From an uncultured Turicimonas sp. (GTDB taxonomy: Bacteria > Pseudomonadota > Gammaproteobacteria > Burkholderiales > Burkholderiaceae_F), in contig CANTYJ010000082.1 in NCBI GenBank assembly GCA_947854175.1, forward strand, positions 1 through 47,170: 47,170 nucleotides of DNA. The letters are read 5' to 3'. A program made the translations under genes and the position numbers. The notes under the pieces were generated by a model, which did not search any database, was not told where the DNA came from, and saw only the letters and a program-made list of their open reading frames with translations. Shown here in pieces: positions 9,473 to 18,611 of the stretch. Position 1 is the first letter of the stretch, and each line of letters opens with the position of its first letter.

Positions 9473-10912
9473 GTGAATAACACAAGAACAGAGAAAGATT
9501 GTCTCGGTGAAATGGAAATTTCCAATGAACATTATTATGGAATTCAAACCTCGCGAATGCTGAAAGTCTCTGGTGTCGCTGAACAGCCCATCGTCATTTA
9601 CCCTGATTTAATTATGGCTCTTGCTCAAATTAAAAAAGCTTGTGCAATAGCGAATTTCGAGATAGGAGCAATTCCCAAAAATATCGCTGACGCGATTGTC
9701 GAAGCCGCTGACAAGGTGCTAACAGGAAAGCTAAACAGTGAATTTCCTCTGGACATATGGCAAGGAGGGGGATATACCTGCATCAATATGAATGTTAACG
9801 AAGTGATCGGTAACCTAGCTAATGAAATTTTGACCGGTCACAAAGGGCAGGATACTGTGCATCCCAACACTCACGTTAACAAAGGGCAGTCCACAAACGA
9901 TACTATTCCTTCTGCTACCCATCTAGCAATCGCTCCAAGACTTGATCGAATTTCAGAAGAGTTAAATCTGCTAGCGAACACCTTTGATAAAAAAGCTACT
10001 GAATTCAGAGATATCGTTAAAGTTGGCCGAACCTGTTGGCAAGATGCGCTTCCATTGACACTAGGACAGGAGTTTAGTGGTTATGCATCTGTATGCCAGC
10101 GTCTAGTTGATAAGATAAAAAATATTCGTCCCGGGGCTTTTGAAATTGTGATGGGTGGAAGTGCCGTAGGAACGGGACTTGGTAGTGAACCAGGATATAT
10201 GGACGCTTTATACATGAATTTATCCAAAATCCTTGGTGAAACAGTTTCTCCAATGAAGAATTTGTTTGATGGATTTCAAAATTCTGATTACGTAGTGACT
10301 GTATCTGGACTAGTTAAAGAAATAGCAACCACTCTATCTAAGATTTCCAAAGACCTTAGATTAATGAGTTCAGGCCCTAGAGCAGGTTTTATGGAAGTTC
10401 AATTACCGGCTTTAAGTCCAGGCTCTTCGATCATGCCCGGAAAAATCAACCCGACAGTACCAGAGATGGTTATACAAATTGCCCATCAAGTCATTGGAAA
10501 CGATGTTGCTATTTCTGTTGCGTATGATGAAGGTGAATTAGATTTAAATGTTTGGGACGCCACATTTTATAAATGCTTATTTGAGAGCCTACAAATCGTT
10601 GAAAGAGAAATTCCTATCCTAAGAAAATATTGCATAGAGGGCATAAAAGCCAATCATCAACGATGCATTGATGAAGCTGAATCAAGTATAGCTTTGTCAA
10701 CATTTATTGCGGCAACATTTGGCTATCCTACCGGTGTAAAAGTTGCACATTATTGTGAGAAGAATAATAAAAAAGTGAAGGATGCAGTTGTGGAAATGAA
10801 TTTAATGAGCATCGAAGAAGCTAACGCCATTATTGACCCTTTATTGATGACTAACCCCGAAAAAATGGCACAGGTCATTTCTAAGTTCAAACAAGAAAAA
10901 GGTTTCGAATAA
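9473..10912 (+). CDS. Aspartate ammonia-lyase-like enzyme
   Basis: A 479-residue class II fumarase/aspartase homologue. Aspartase converts aspartate to fumarate and ammonia in the cytoplasm. The N-terminus (LGEMEISNEHYYGIQTSR), HVNKGQSTNDT and GSSIMPGKINPTVPEMV (from about 317) resemble aspartase more than fumarase, notably the VPE after NP. The substrate-loop motif GRTCWQDALPLTLGQE differs from aspartase (GRTQLQ) and fumarase (GRTHLQ), so the substrate may not be aspartate itself. The start is GTG at 9473 because GGAGGAG precedes it; an in-frame TTG at 9461 overlaps that site. It would complete an asparagine to aspartate to fumarate route with the periplasmic asparaginase. Confidence 0.8.
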   Translation: MNNTRTEKDCLGEMEISNEHYYGIQTSRMLKVSGVAEQPIVIYPDLIMALAQIKKACAIANFEIGAIPKNIADAIVEAADKVLTGKLNSEFPLDIWQGGGYTCINMNVNEVIGNLANEILTGHKGQDTVHPNTHVNKGQSTNDTIPSATHLAIAPRLDRISEELNLLANTFDKKATEFRDIVKVGRTCWQDALPLTLGQEFSGYASVCQRLVDKIKNIRPGAFEIVMGGSAVGTGLGSEPGYMDALYMNLSKILGETVSPMKNLFDGFQNSDYVVTVSGLVKEIATTLSKISKDLRLMSSGPRAGFMEVQLPALSPGSSIMPGKINPTVPEMVIQIAHQVIGNDVAISVAYDEGELDLNVWDATFYKCLFESLQIVEREIPILRKYCIEGIKANHQRCIDEAESSIALSTFIAATFGYPTGVKVAHYCEKNNKKVKDAVVEMNLMSIEEANAIIDPLLMTNPEKMAQVISKFKQEKGFE

Positions 10913-10974
10913 ATTTGTTAGTTATAGAAATTAGAAAATTTCCGTAATGTTTTCCTCCCCCGCATACGTTATAT

Positions 10975-10994
10975 CAGACCTGCGGGTCTTTTTT
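10975..10994 (+). terminator. Terminator of the aspartase-like gene
   Basis: AGACC, loop TGCG, GGTCT, then TTTTTT: a compact GC-rich hairpin with a U-tract, 60 bp behind the stop codon. Confidence 0.85.
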
Positions 10995-11101
10995 ACTGTA
11001 CATTTTTTGAATACAACATATCTATTTCTTTTCAATAGGTTATGGTTCAGTAAGTGCAGGTCTTTCAACTTCTACGACTTTTAATCTAAGAGAAAATAAC
11101 T

Positions 11102-11143
11102 AAGAAAAACTTACCAGGAGAGAGTGAAGACCACTATCTCCTG
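11102..11143 (-). terminator. Terminator of the AAA ATPase gene
   Basis: On the minus strand CAGGAGA (11137-11143) pairs with TCTCCTG (11115-11121), followed by GTAAGTTTTTCTTA. It lies just beyond the ATPase stop. Confidence 0.7.
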
Positions 11144-11152
11144 ATAAGAGAT

Positions 11153-13558
11153 TTACACAAAACCGATTGTCCTATTTACATGTTTAACCCGAATTTGGTC
11201 TTCCAGAGCTTTTAAAAAGCCTAGACAGTTTGGTTCTTCTACAAAGTTCATTTGCCTTGACGCAGCTTTGAAATCTCCGGGAGTGAGATTCTTCATGCGG
11301 GATACTTCTTTAATATCTTCTTCACCCGGAACAATTCCTAACTCTTCGCAATGTAATGAAAATAACTTAACGGACTGCTTAGAAGTTAGGTATTCAAACT
11401 TAACTTTGAGATCAAATCTTCGCATTGAAGCGTCGTCCAAAATATCCATCAAATTAGTTGTAACAATAACAATTCCTTCAAAGGTTTCCAATTGAGTTAA
11501 GAATTCATTTACTTGAGTGACTTCCCAACTATGATCAGCTCTACCTCTCGTACGTAGAAAACTGTCCACCTCGTCAATTAAAAGCACAGCATCTTCTCTT
11601 TCGGCTGTTTCAAAAGCATTCGCAATATTTTGCTCAGTCATTCCTACGTAACAATCAAGTAGATCCGACGCTTTTTTGATATTGATAGGTCGTTCTAATT
11701 CTTTAGCTATCCATTTCCCAAAAGCCGTTTTTCCTGTGCCCGGAGGTCCATACAGACAAAGCCGACCGCTTCCTTTTGTTTTCAACCCTTTTAATACTGA
11801 ATTTAAATTACAACTGACATTGGAAAGAGAAGGTTCAAAGTCATCCGAAATTGATTTTTTCTTTGCTACCCTACTAAAACCTTGGGCTAGCAAGATACTT
11901 GACACCATTTTCATCACTTGATCTTCATCAACCTTTTTTCCTATTGTCACTAAATTTTGAACGATACCTGCGGTTTGCGATAAAACGGCAGGTGAAAGAT
12001 ATTCAGTCTCGGCAATTCTATTGATATTTTGCGGGCTAAGGTAATTTTTAAATTTTTCACAAGCTAAAGACCTTAAGTATGACTTAGGCGGATTAGAAAC
12101 TTCAATAACCAGATGAAATCGACGAATCATTGAAGGATCAATATTTTTAATAGAGTTGACAGTCCAGAAGGTAGGCCTCGGGTTATTTTCCAACTCTGTA
12201 TTAATGTAATATTTGTTACTCCGGACACCTTCTCTCAAACCATAGTTAAAAAAGTCATCCCCTTCGTCAATCAAAATAGCTGAAGCCGGATTGTTTTTTA
12301 GAAATGCATTAGCTTTCTTCCATAAATGAAATCTTCCTTCTTTAGAGCTTTCTTTCTCTATTTCTTCCTCTATAGGTGAGTACAATTCCAAGCCAACTGA
12401 AGAAGCCAGAACTTTGCTAAGCTCTGTTTTGCCGGTTCCGGAAGGCCCGTATAAAAGAATGTTCACTCCTTTTGGGCTTGTTCTAACAACACTTTCTAGG
12501 TAAGGAAGAACAAGACCTTTGATTACTGATAAATAGTTAAAATTCTCCAGGCTTAAAGTGGGTGCTTCTTCTTTTTTTAACGTATTTTCTACCAGCCATT
12601 TAAAAGATAAATCGCCATTAATCAGAAAATCAATCGGACACGGTGCCTTGTAAGATATATAACTATCGAAATCACAAAACATTGTGGTACTGTCATAATC
12701 GGAAAAATCAAAAAAGGCTATAGAAGTTTTTTGATTAAATATAGAGTCCACGTTTTCAATAGAAAGAAGATTTCCTATTATCTCTTTTACTAACTTCAGT
12801 CCTTTTGTTGAATAATCAAAAAAATTTAAGGCATTAATAATAGTTCTATGACTAATCACAAGTAATAGCAAACCAAATATTTTACTTTCTTCATTAGTAA
12901 GTCCGTAGCATTCACTCAAAAATTTAAGATTTACTGAAAATTTTCCGGTAAAGAGTCCGCCTGACAATTGGTCTTCTAACTTCTCATACCACTGAGTCAA
13001 CAGCGGAAAGATTGTTGTTTCTTCAGAATCAACAAGTTTTAATAATTTTTTGTAGCGTTCTACAATATTTGTTTCTTCCCAAAACTCAGATGTGTCTAAT
13101 GCCAAATATAATTTGTTATAAGCGGCCGCCAAAACTTTTTCATCCGGATCAAATTCAGCATACATTTCAAGTAGATCCAACCATTCGCTGTTACATTTTC
13201 CCGTAAACAACTCGTTGAACTCGGGAGGCAGCTTGCCTTTGAGTGCAATTTTTGAATCAAGCTTTAATCTTTCAATACTTCTTAGGTTAAAGTCAGAACA
13301 ATGACTTAACACTTTAGTTTTGACTTTTTTTCTGAGCCGTTCAATATCTTTGGATAATATCTTGAAAAATTGACTTCTTTGTAAATATTCTGTGATCTCG
13401 GCGTAATCCACGACTGAAATCAAGTCGAACTTTAACATGAGCATACCTATCCAAAATTCCACTGCAGGCACACTCTTAGCTTCCTGTGAAGTCGGGAGTC
13501 GTGTTGGTTTTTTATCTTTCACAAAGCGTCTTCTTACACGTCCAATGCTTATCGGCAT
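11153..13558 (-). CDS. Tandem AAA-family ATPase
   Basis: An 801-residue protein with an N-terminal helical region of about 350 residues that I do not recognise, then two AAA modules. Module 1 has Walker A GPSGTGKTE (about 371), Walker B AILIDEGDDF (about 427) and an RRF arginine motif (about 479). Module 2 has GPPGTGKTA (about 604), VLLIDEVDSFLRTRG (about 658) and MRRFD (about 713). No signal peptide, membrane segment or protease domain is visible, so it is probably a cytoplasmic remodelling ATPase. The RRF after a Thr-Asn sensor in both halves suggests that both are active. I chose the ATG at 13558 (MPISIGRV) because GAGAGG lies 6 nt upstream; an in-frame ATG 12 codons earlier lacks a good site. 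It stands alone between two unrelated units. Clients unknown. Confidence 0.8.
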   Translation of the reverse strand: MPISIGRVRRRFVKDKKPTRLPTSQEAKSVPAVEFWIGMLMLKFDLISVVDYAEITEYLQRSQFFKILSKDIERLRKKVKTKVLSHCSDFNLRSIERLKLDSKIALKGKLPPEFNELFTGKCNSEWLDLLEMYAEFDPDEKVLAAAYNKLYLALDTSEFWEETNIVERYKKLLKLVDSEETTIFPLLTQWYEKLEDQLSGGLFTGKFSVNLKFLSECYGLTNEESKIFGLLLLVISHRTIINALNFFDYSTKGLKLVKEIIGNLLSIENVDSIFNQKTSIAFFDFSDYDSTTMFCDFDSYISYKAPCPIDFLINGDLSFKWLVENTLKKEEAPTLSLENFNYLSVIKGLVLPYLESVVRTSPKGVNILLYGPSGTGKTELSKVLASSVGLELYSPIEEEIEKESSKEGRFHLWKKANAFLKNNPASAILIDEGDDFFNYGLREGVRSNKYYINTELENNPRPTFWTVNSIKNIDPSMIRRFHLVIEVSNPPKSYLRSLACEKFKNYLSPQNINRIAETEYLSPAVLSQTAGIVQNLVTIGKKVDEDQVMKMVSSILLAQGFSRVAKKKSISDDFEPSLSNVSCNLNSVLKGLKTKGSGRLCLYGPPGTGKTAFGKWIAKELERPINIKKASDLLDCYVGMTEQNIANAFETAEREDAVLLIDEVDSFLRTRGRADHSWEVTQVNEFLTQLETFEGIVIVTTNLMDILDDASMRRFDLKVKFEYLTSKQSVKLFSLHCEELGIVPGEEDIKEVSRMKNLTPGDFKAASRQMNFVEEPNCLGFLKALEDQIRVKHVNRTIGFV

Positions 13559-13922
13559 AAAAATCCTCTCATATACAGATTTTTTAATTGACAAATTTGA
13601 GACTCTTTTTGCTGTACGTCTAGATCAAAAAGGTGCAACAAGAATTAATGAATAACTACTGAAAAAACTTCTCTATCGAACACACCAAATAATGGTTCAA
13701 ATCAAATTTACTATTTGCTAAATGGATTAACTCCATAAGATTATTATTGCGCAATTAACGTCAATTTATGTCTTATATGGATTTAGAGTATTCAATGAAG
13801 CCGCTTAATCTATAAGTTCTATAAGTGAAAATACCTAGGTTTAATCTATTTTTGAAAGAAAAGTTAACTAATTTAGTTATTATCATAATGATTATTATTC
13901 TCATTTTCATTATCGTTTACTC
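13559..13922. other. Divergent gap between the AAA ATPase and the TonB receptor
   Basis: A 364-bp AT-rich non-coding stretch. Its only clear features are the ATPase ribosome binding site at the left end and a Fur-box-like array (13886-13914) next to the receptor gene. No hairpin or small ORF with a ribosome binding site was seen. Confidence 0.45.
13886..13914. promoter_or_regulatory. Fur-box-like operator upstream of the TonB receptor
   Basis: TAATGATTATTATTCTCA (13886-13903), followed by ATTTTCATTATC, forms a run of NAT(A/T)AT-type hexamers that fits the Fur consensus GATAATGATAATCATTATC. It ends 8 bp before the receptor ATG, so bound Fur would block transcription under iron repletion. The reverse complement of the first 18 bp matches the element at 37481-37498 at 17 of 18 positions. 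Confidence 0.75.
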
Positions 13923-15995
13923 ATGCAACCAAAAAACATAGCTCCGCTTTCATTAGCGGTATCTTTGGCTTTATCAGCTACAACTTCTTTTTCTCAAACC
14001 TCAAACTCTGTTTCCACAGATATTACTGTCGAAAAAGCTTCTCCTGTAGTAGTCACAGCCACCAGAACTGAAAAAAAACTCGATGAAGTTCCTTCCTCAG
14101 TTGTCGTCATTACCGATGAAACACTCCTTAAAGAAGTACCAAGAACATTAGGTGATGCCTTACTTGATATTCCGAACGTTATGCTGGAGTCTCCTGAAAG
14201 TCCGGTTTTCACACGTATCTCTGTTCGGGGCTCGGATTCGGACCAGATTACATATTTAATCGATGGTGTTCGCCAAGACAACTACACAATGAGTGGTAAC
14301 CGTCCGGCCTTCATGTTTGTAGACCCGGAAATGATTAAACAAATTGAGGTTAGAAGAGGAGGTGGCTCTTCTTTGTACGGCAACGGCGGTATCGGAGGTA
14401 CTATTGCAGTGACGACAAAGACAGCCGCTGACTTACTTAAACCGGGAAGGAACTTTGGAGCAACGCTTAAAGGCGGATATAACGATGATGCAAGAGAGTG
14501 GGGAACCTCAGCATGGTTATATGGCAAACAAGGACCAATTGATGCCGTAATCGGATTCTCACATAAGGATGGCGGAAAAATTATTTCTTCGAGAAATGGA
14601 CACCGCTCTTCAACTCCCCGCGATACAAAATACGATGCTTTCACAGCCAAAGTAACAGCCACTCCTAGTGATAACAATCTATTGTCAGTTGGTTATAACT
14701 ACGATGACACAAAAATGAATCAAGGTTTTAGCGGTGATGATGCAAAGTATCGTGTAAAGCAACACCGCTTAACAGGTAGCTGGGAATATAGCTATGGAGA
14801 TTGGATAGACTCCGTTGTCAATATTCAATACACTCAGCTGAACAATAAATTCGACGGAACTTCCTATAACCCGGAAGCATACTTCAAAGACAAGTCTCAT
14901 TCTTACAGTATGAACGCCCAGAATACCTCTGTTTTTGCTTTCCCGTGGGGAGGGGTAAATAATTTAACTTATGGATTTGATGTCTCATTGAATAAGCAGA
15001 AAGCAACGGATGTGTATGGTTTGGCCGATTTAAGCCGACCCGACTCAAAAGCTTATGATGCCGGATTATTTATTCAGGACGAATATCAGATTAATCAATA
15101 CGTTACTCTAACACCAGTCCTCAGGTGGTCTTACTACAACAGAAAACCAACCGGTGACTCCGACGAAAAACACAATCTTAAATCACAAAATGACAACAAA
15201 CTCTCGCCAGGTATCACCTTAACTTTGACACCGACAAAGAATCTTTCCTTCTACGCATCTGCACAATCCGGCTATAGACCTCCATTCCTGGACGAACTTT
15301 ACACAGCAATTGAATATGCAGACTTTGGTATGTACTCAGTCGTTCTGCCAAACCCCAATCTCAAACCAGAAGAATCTATCAACTTGGAATTGGGCGTTAA
15401 CGGAGATTATCCAAAACTATTTGGCTCTAACGACAGAGTCACTTTCCATGCCAATATCTTCAGAGATAGAGTTAAAAACCTTATTCAGGCAGGTCCAACA
15501 GGAGACATGGATTTTGGCTCTGACGGAATAATTCTGTATTACACCGTCGAAAATGTCGGAAAGGTTCTTAAAACTGGTTTTGAAGCTTCTCTGGACTATT
15601 ATCCGGGAAATGCAGATTTTCATCTGACTTATGGTTATCTTCACGCAGAAGATAAAGCAACTGGAGAGAAGCTTAACGGCTTAACTCCGATGCAAGCTAC
15701 GTTTAGAGCAGGTTATACCTTTAAACCATGGAATTTAAATGCTTGGTATAGACTCAGAATGTTCAAGGGCGGTACCTCTAACCTTGAGACAAGTTTTAAC
15801 AGCGGAGAGTTTAAAAAATTAGGAGGCTTTGCTACTCATGCTGTCGGCTTGATCTGGAAACCAAAAGTCAAAGATTGGGCAGATTTTGCTGTTACTTTCT
15901 CTGTTGACAATGTCACTAACAAAAAATACCGCTATCTAAACGGAATGTATGGATCCGGACGTGCCTACAGAGCATGGATTACAGCTAATTTCTAA
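13923..15995 (+). CDS. TonB-dependent outer-membrane receptor (haem/siderophore type)
   Basis: A 690-residue gated porin for energised uptake of an iron compound across the outer membrane. In order: signal peptide (MQPKNIAPLSLAVSLALSAT..FSQ), a TonB-box-like SPVVVTATRTEKK at about 40, a plug domain with IDGVRQDN and EVRRGGGSSLYGNGGIGG, then the beta-barrel ending in a C-terminal aromatic residue (AWITANF). YRPPFLDELY and NPNLKPEESINLELG (about 476) resemble the haem/haemoglobin receptor branch. A Fur-box-like array lies directly upstream, and no strong Shine-Dalgarno sequence is seen. It is the first gene of an operon with an ABC fusion protein 19 bp downstream. Haem, haemoprotein or siderophore as ligand is an inference. 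Confidence 0.88.
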   Translation: MQPKNIAPLSLAVSLALSATTSFSQTSNSVSTDITVEKASPVVVTATRTEKKLDEVPSSVVVITDETLLKEVPRTLGDALLDIPNVMLESPESPVFTRISVRGSDSDQITYLIDGVRQDNYTMSGNRPAFMFVDPEMIKQIEVRRGGGSSLYGNGGIGGTIAVTTKTAADLLKPGRNFGATLKGGYNDDAREWGTSAWLYGKQGPIDAVIGFSHKDGGKIISSRNGHRSSTPRDTKYDAFTAKVTATPSDNNLLSVGYNYDDTKMNQGFSGDDAKYRVKQHRLTGSWEYSYGDWIDSVVNIQYTQLNNKFDGTSYNPEAYFKDKSHSYSMNAQNTSVFAFPWGGVNNLTYGFDVSLNKQKATDVYGLADLSRPDSKAYDAGLFIQDEYQINQYVTLTPVLRWSYYNRKPTGDSDEKHNLKSQNDNKLSPGITLTLTPTKNLSFYASAQSGYRPPFLDELYTAIEYADFGMYSVVLPNPNLKPEESINLELGVNGDYPKLFGSNDRVTFHANIFRDRVKNLIQAGPTGDMDFGSDGIILYYTVENVGKVLKTGFEASLDYYPGNADFHLTYGYLHAEDKATGEKLNGLTPMQATFRAGYTFKPWNLNAWYRLRMFKGGTSNLETSFNSGEFKKLGGFATHAVGLIWKPKVKDWADFAVTFSVDNVTNKKYRYLNGMYGSGRAYRAWITANF

Positions 15996-16014
15996 TCATA
16001 AAAATTTTGCAAGA

Positions 16015-17703
16015 ATGACATTCATCAAAAGCTCTTCTTTTACAGGCTTCCTTTTTCAGACTTTTATTTCAAAAAAGTTATGGAGGTTCTGGCTACTGAT
16101 TGGAGTTGTCATTCTTGCCTATTTAGTCAACATTAAACTGGCCGTTGCACTAAATGAATGGAACGGCCGTTTCTACAACGCTCTGCAGTCAGTAAAAAAA
16201 GATGAAATCTTTGATTGCCTATATGACTTTACTAAGCTGTGTTCTGCCATTATTGCCGTCCTCGTAACAGCTGACTATCTCCAAGGCAGAGCCGCCTTAA
16301 TCGCTAGAGAGGAACTCACTTTTAAATTTTTTAATACATGGCTTTCCCCTGACGGTGTTTTTTATAAGTTGAGAGTGGAACATATTGAACCGGATAATCC
16401 TGATCAAAGAATTGCTGAAGATATCAGAGACGTTATAAATATCTTTTTAAACTTATGCACCAGCTTTCTTAATTCTGTTTTGATGATAGGCAGTTTCTCT
16501 GTCATTCTCTGGAATTTGTCCGGACCAATCAAAGTATTTGGTTACACCATACCTGGATATATGTTTTGGGTCTGTTTAATTTATACCGCTCTCGAAACTT
16601 TATTAACACACCTAATCGGAAGAAAGTTGAAATTCTTAAATTTTGAATCTCAAAAACGAGAAGCCAATCTAAGATCAGCACTTCTAGCGAAAAGAACCAA
16701 TGCTGAATCAATCGCGGGATTTAAAGGAGAGCAAACTGAAAGGGAAGTGCTCCACAAAAATTTCAGAGATTTGCTGACGATATTGATCGATATATTAAAA
16801 AAGAAAAGAAATCTGGAATATTTTTCTGTCGGCGTAGGACAGATTACACATTTGACACCTATTTTCTTTTCCTTGCCAACTTTTCTTGCCGGTCATATAG
16901 CTCTAGGCGGCCTTATGCAAATACGAGGCGCATTTGTGGATGTTGCCCGCTCGTTATCCTGGATTGCAATGTCATATCAAACATTAGCTAAGTTCGTAGC
17001 CACTTATGAACGTTTATCCACATTGCATTCATCGATTTGTCAAATATCAAACAAGACGGAAGGACCTAGGGTTGAAAATGATGAAAAATATGGTCTGTCT
17101 GCTTCCATCTGTTTTGTGATTAATAAACATGGCCAGAGAGTTCATAAAATAAGGGCCAGATTTGATATTTCAAAAGGTTCGATAGCGGTTTTGCAAGGTC
17201 CGTCAGGTTCAGGAAAGAGCACAATTTTAAGAACCTTAGCCGGGTTCAATCCACAAGCGACAGGCCTTATTAAAAAGAATCTAAAGACCCTATGGGTTCC
17301 TCAAAATAACTATATTTTGCATAATTCATTAAAAGCAAATCTTCTGTATCCTCAGCCTTCTGATTCCTGCGCAGACGAACAATGTATTAGCTTGTTAGAC
17401 AAAGTCGGATTAGGTTTTCTGGCAGAAAAACTCCATACCGACTGTGATTGGTCAAACATTCTCAGTGGTGGTGAAAAACAGAGGCTTATTTTGGCCAGAA
17501 TTATTTTTAACCAGCCTGGTCTGGCACTCCTTGACGAAGTAACTTCAGCACTTGATGAAAGCAGTGCCTTAAAACTTATAGACGTTCTGAAAGAATCCTT
17601 GACACAGACAGCTGTTCTACTCGTAACCCATCAAAGCCAAATATTAAAAAAAGCTGATTTAATTTTTGATATGAAGGATTTTTATGTCGCATCCAACACC
17701 TAA
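16015..17703 (+). CDS. SbmA/BacA-like ABC transporter (membrane-ATPase fusion)
   Basis: A 563-residue half-transporter with an N-terminal membrane domain of about six helices (residues 15-330) and a C-terminal ATPase. The motif LNEWNGRFYNALQ after the first helix is typical of the ABC_membrane_2 family (SbmA/BacA, YddA, Rv1819c). The ATPase has GPSGSGKST (about 395), LSGGEKQRL (about 482) and LLDEVTSALDE. I start it at ATG 16015, 19 bp after the receptor stop; longer frames overlap the receptor. Members with this fold can import cobalamin or peptides although built like exporters. With the receptor upstream and a Fur-box-like array at the operon head, I infer a role in moving an iron or tetrapyrrole compound across the inner membrane. 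Direction is not provable from sequence. Confidence 0.8.
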   Translation: MTFIKSSSFTGFLFQTFISKKLWRFWLLIGVVILAYLVNIKLAVALNEWNGRFYNALQSVKKDEIFDCLYDFTKLCSAIIAVLVTADYLQGRAALIAREELTFKFFNTWLSPDGVFYKLRVEHIEPDNPDQRIAEDIRDVINIFLNLCTSFLNSVLMIGSFSVILWNLSGPIKVFGYTIPGYMFWVCLIYTALETLLTHLIGRKLKFLNFESQKREANLRSALLAKRTNAESIAGFKGEQTEREVLHKNFRDLLTILIDILKKKRNLEYFSVGVGQITHLTPIFFSLPTFLAGHIALGGLMQIRGAFVDVARSLSWIAMSYQTLAKFVATYERLSTLHSSICQISNKTEGPRVENDEKYGLSASICFVINKHGQRVHKIRARFDISKGSIAVLQGPSGSGKSTILRTLAGFNPQATGLIKKNLKTLWVPQNNYILHNSLKANLLYPQPSDSCADEQCISLLDKVGLGFLAEKLHTDCDWSNILSGGEKQRLILARIIFNQPGLALLDEVTSALDESSALKLIDVLKESLTQTAVLLVTHQSQILKKADLIFDMKDFYVASNT

Positions 17704-18547
17704 TGTTTTTATTCCGTTCCCAATATATGAAAATGCGGTATTTATTGGTGATAGTGCAATCGAAGCTTTATCCGTTTTAAAAATTTATGGAAAAGCTCTC
17801 ATTGGTGGAGAACTTCCAAATATGCATTTATTTCATCCATACGAAAAGCTCCTTGAATGTACTCATTGCGTCATGAATGATAAAAAACTGCTTTTAACCG
17901 CAATAAGACGAGGTGAGATTGATTACGTTTTGTTAGAAAACAATCCGAGTCTTGGGATCAACCCTTTTGATATGAAAGAGGAACTCGAAAAACAAAACGT
18001 TGCCGTTAAAGTTCTTGATATCAAGGCTGACCCAAAAGAAACTCTTCGTTTGGCTGGCGCACTCTATAACGAACAAAAACGTGCCCAGAGAGCCATAACA
18101 GAGTTCGAAAGACTAGAAGGCCTTGTCAATACAGAAAAACGGCCTGATGCCTCTAAAGTCCTTTCTCTGCTTTGTATAAGGCATCCTGTTGATGAGAGAT
18201 GTTTTATTTTCGCATTATCTGATGAGAGTGAAATTTCCAAAGAAATCTATCCTTATATTAATGCGATCAATCCTATCCATGAGAAAGATTTCGAGACTGT
18301 TATTCCCGGATTAGTTGAAATTCATGATATTGAGAAGATCATGAATACAGGGCCCGATTCCATAGTTTTGCTTGGAGATTATTTAGGTTCTCAACTTGCA
18401 ATTAGTCATTTTGTTGGTGATGGTAAATCTTCACTTCCGGCAGCTATTAAAGAACAGAATATTTTTAGTTTGCCTTATTACGATAAGCCGTTAGCTGTTA
18501 AAAAACCAAAGATCATCAAAAAATGGTTAGATACTTTCAGAAAGTAA
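17684..18547 (+). CDS. Uncharacterised protein, possibly a BtuF/HmuT-like fold, no signal peptide
   Basis: A 287-residue protein whose ATG lies inside the end of the ABC gene (20-bp overlap), with AAGGA at good spacing, so it is translationally coupled to it. I do not recognise the family with certainty. The pattern ENAVFIGDSAIEALSVLKIYGKALIGGELP, then EIDYVLLENNPSL, then NVAVKVLDIKADPKETLRLAGAL resembles the N-lobe and linking helix of cluster A-II binding proteins of haem, cobalamin and siderophore importers (BtuF/HmuT). There is no signal peptide or lipobox, so it would stay in the cytoplasm. It may be a cytoplasmic binding or processing protein for the imported ligand. Confidence in the fold is low; confidence that it is a real gene is high. 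Confidence 0.65.
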   Translation: MSHPTPNVFIPFPIYENAVFIGDSAIEALSVLKIYGKALIGGELPNMHLFHPYEKLLECTHCVMNDKKLLLTAIRRGEIDYVLLENNPSLGINPFDMKEELEKQNVAVKVLDIKADPKETLRLAGALYNEQKRAQRAITEFERLEGLVNTEKRPDASKVLSLLCIRHPVDERCFIFALSDESEISKEIYPYINAINPIHEKDFETVIPGLVEIHDIEKIMNTGPDSIVLLGDYLGSQLAISHFVGDGKSSLPAAIKEQNIFSLPYYDKPLAVKKPKIIKKWLDTFRK

Positions 18548-18584
18548 TCTGATTATTCATTAAGATTTATAGAACCGAGCAAAA

Positions 18585-18605
18585 AGGAGAGTTTGGTGCT
18601 CTCCT
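18585..18605 (-). terminator. Terminator between the iron operon and rsmG
   Basis: AGGAGAG, loop TTTGGTG, CTCTCCT. On the minus strand TTTTT follows at once, ending the mnmG-rsmG unit. On the plus strand AATTTCTT follows, so it may also serve the converging operon. Confidence 0.75.
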
Positions 18606-18611
18606 AATTTC

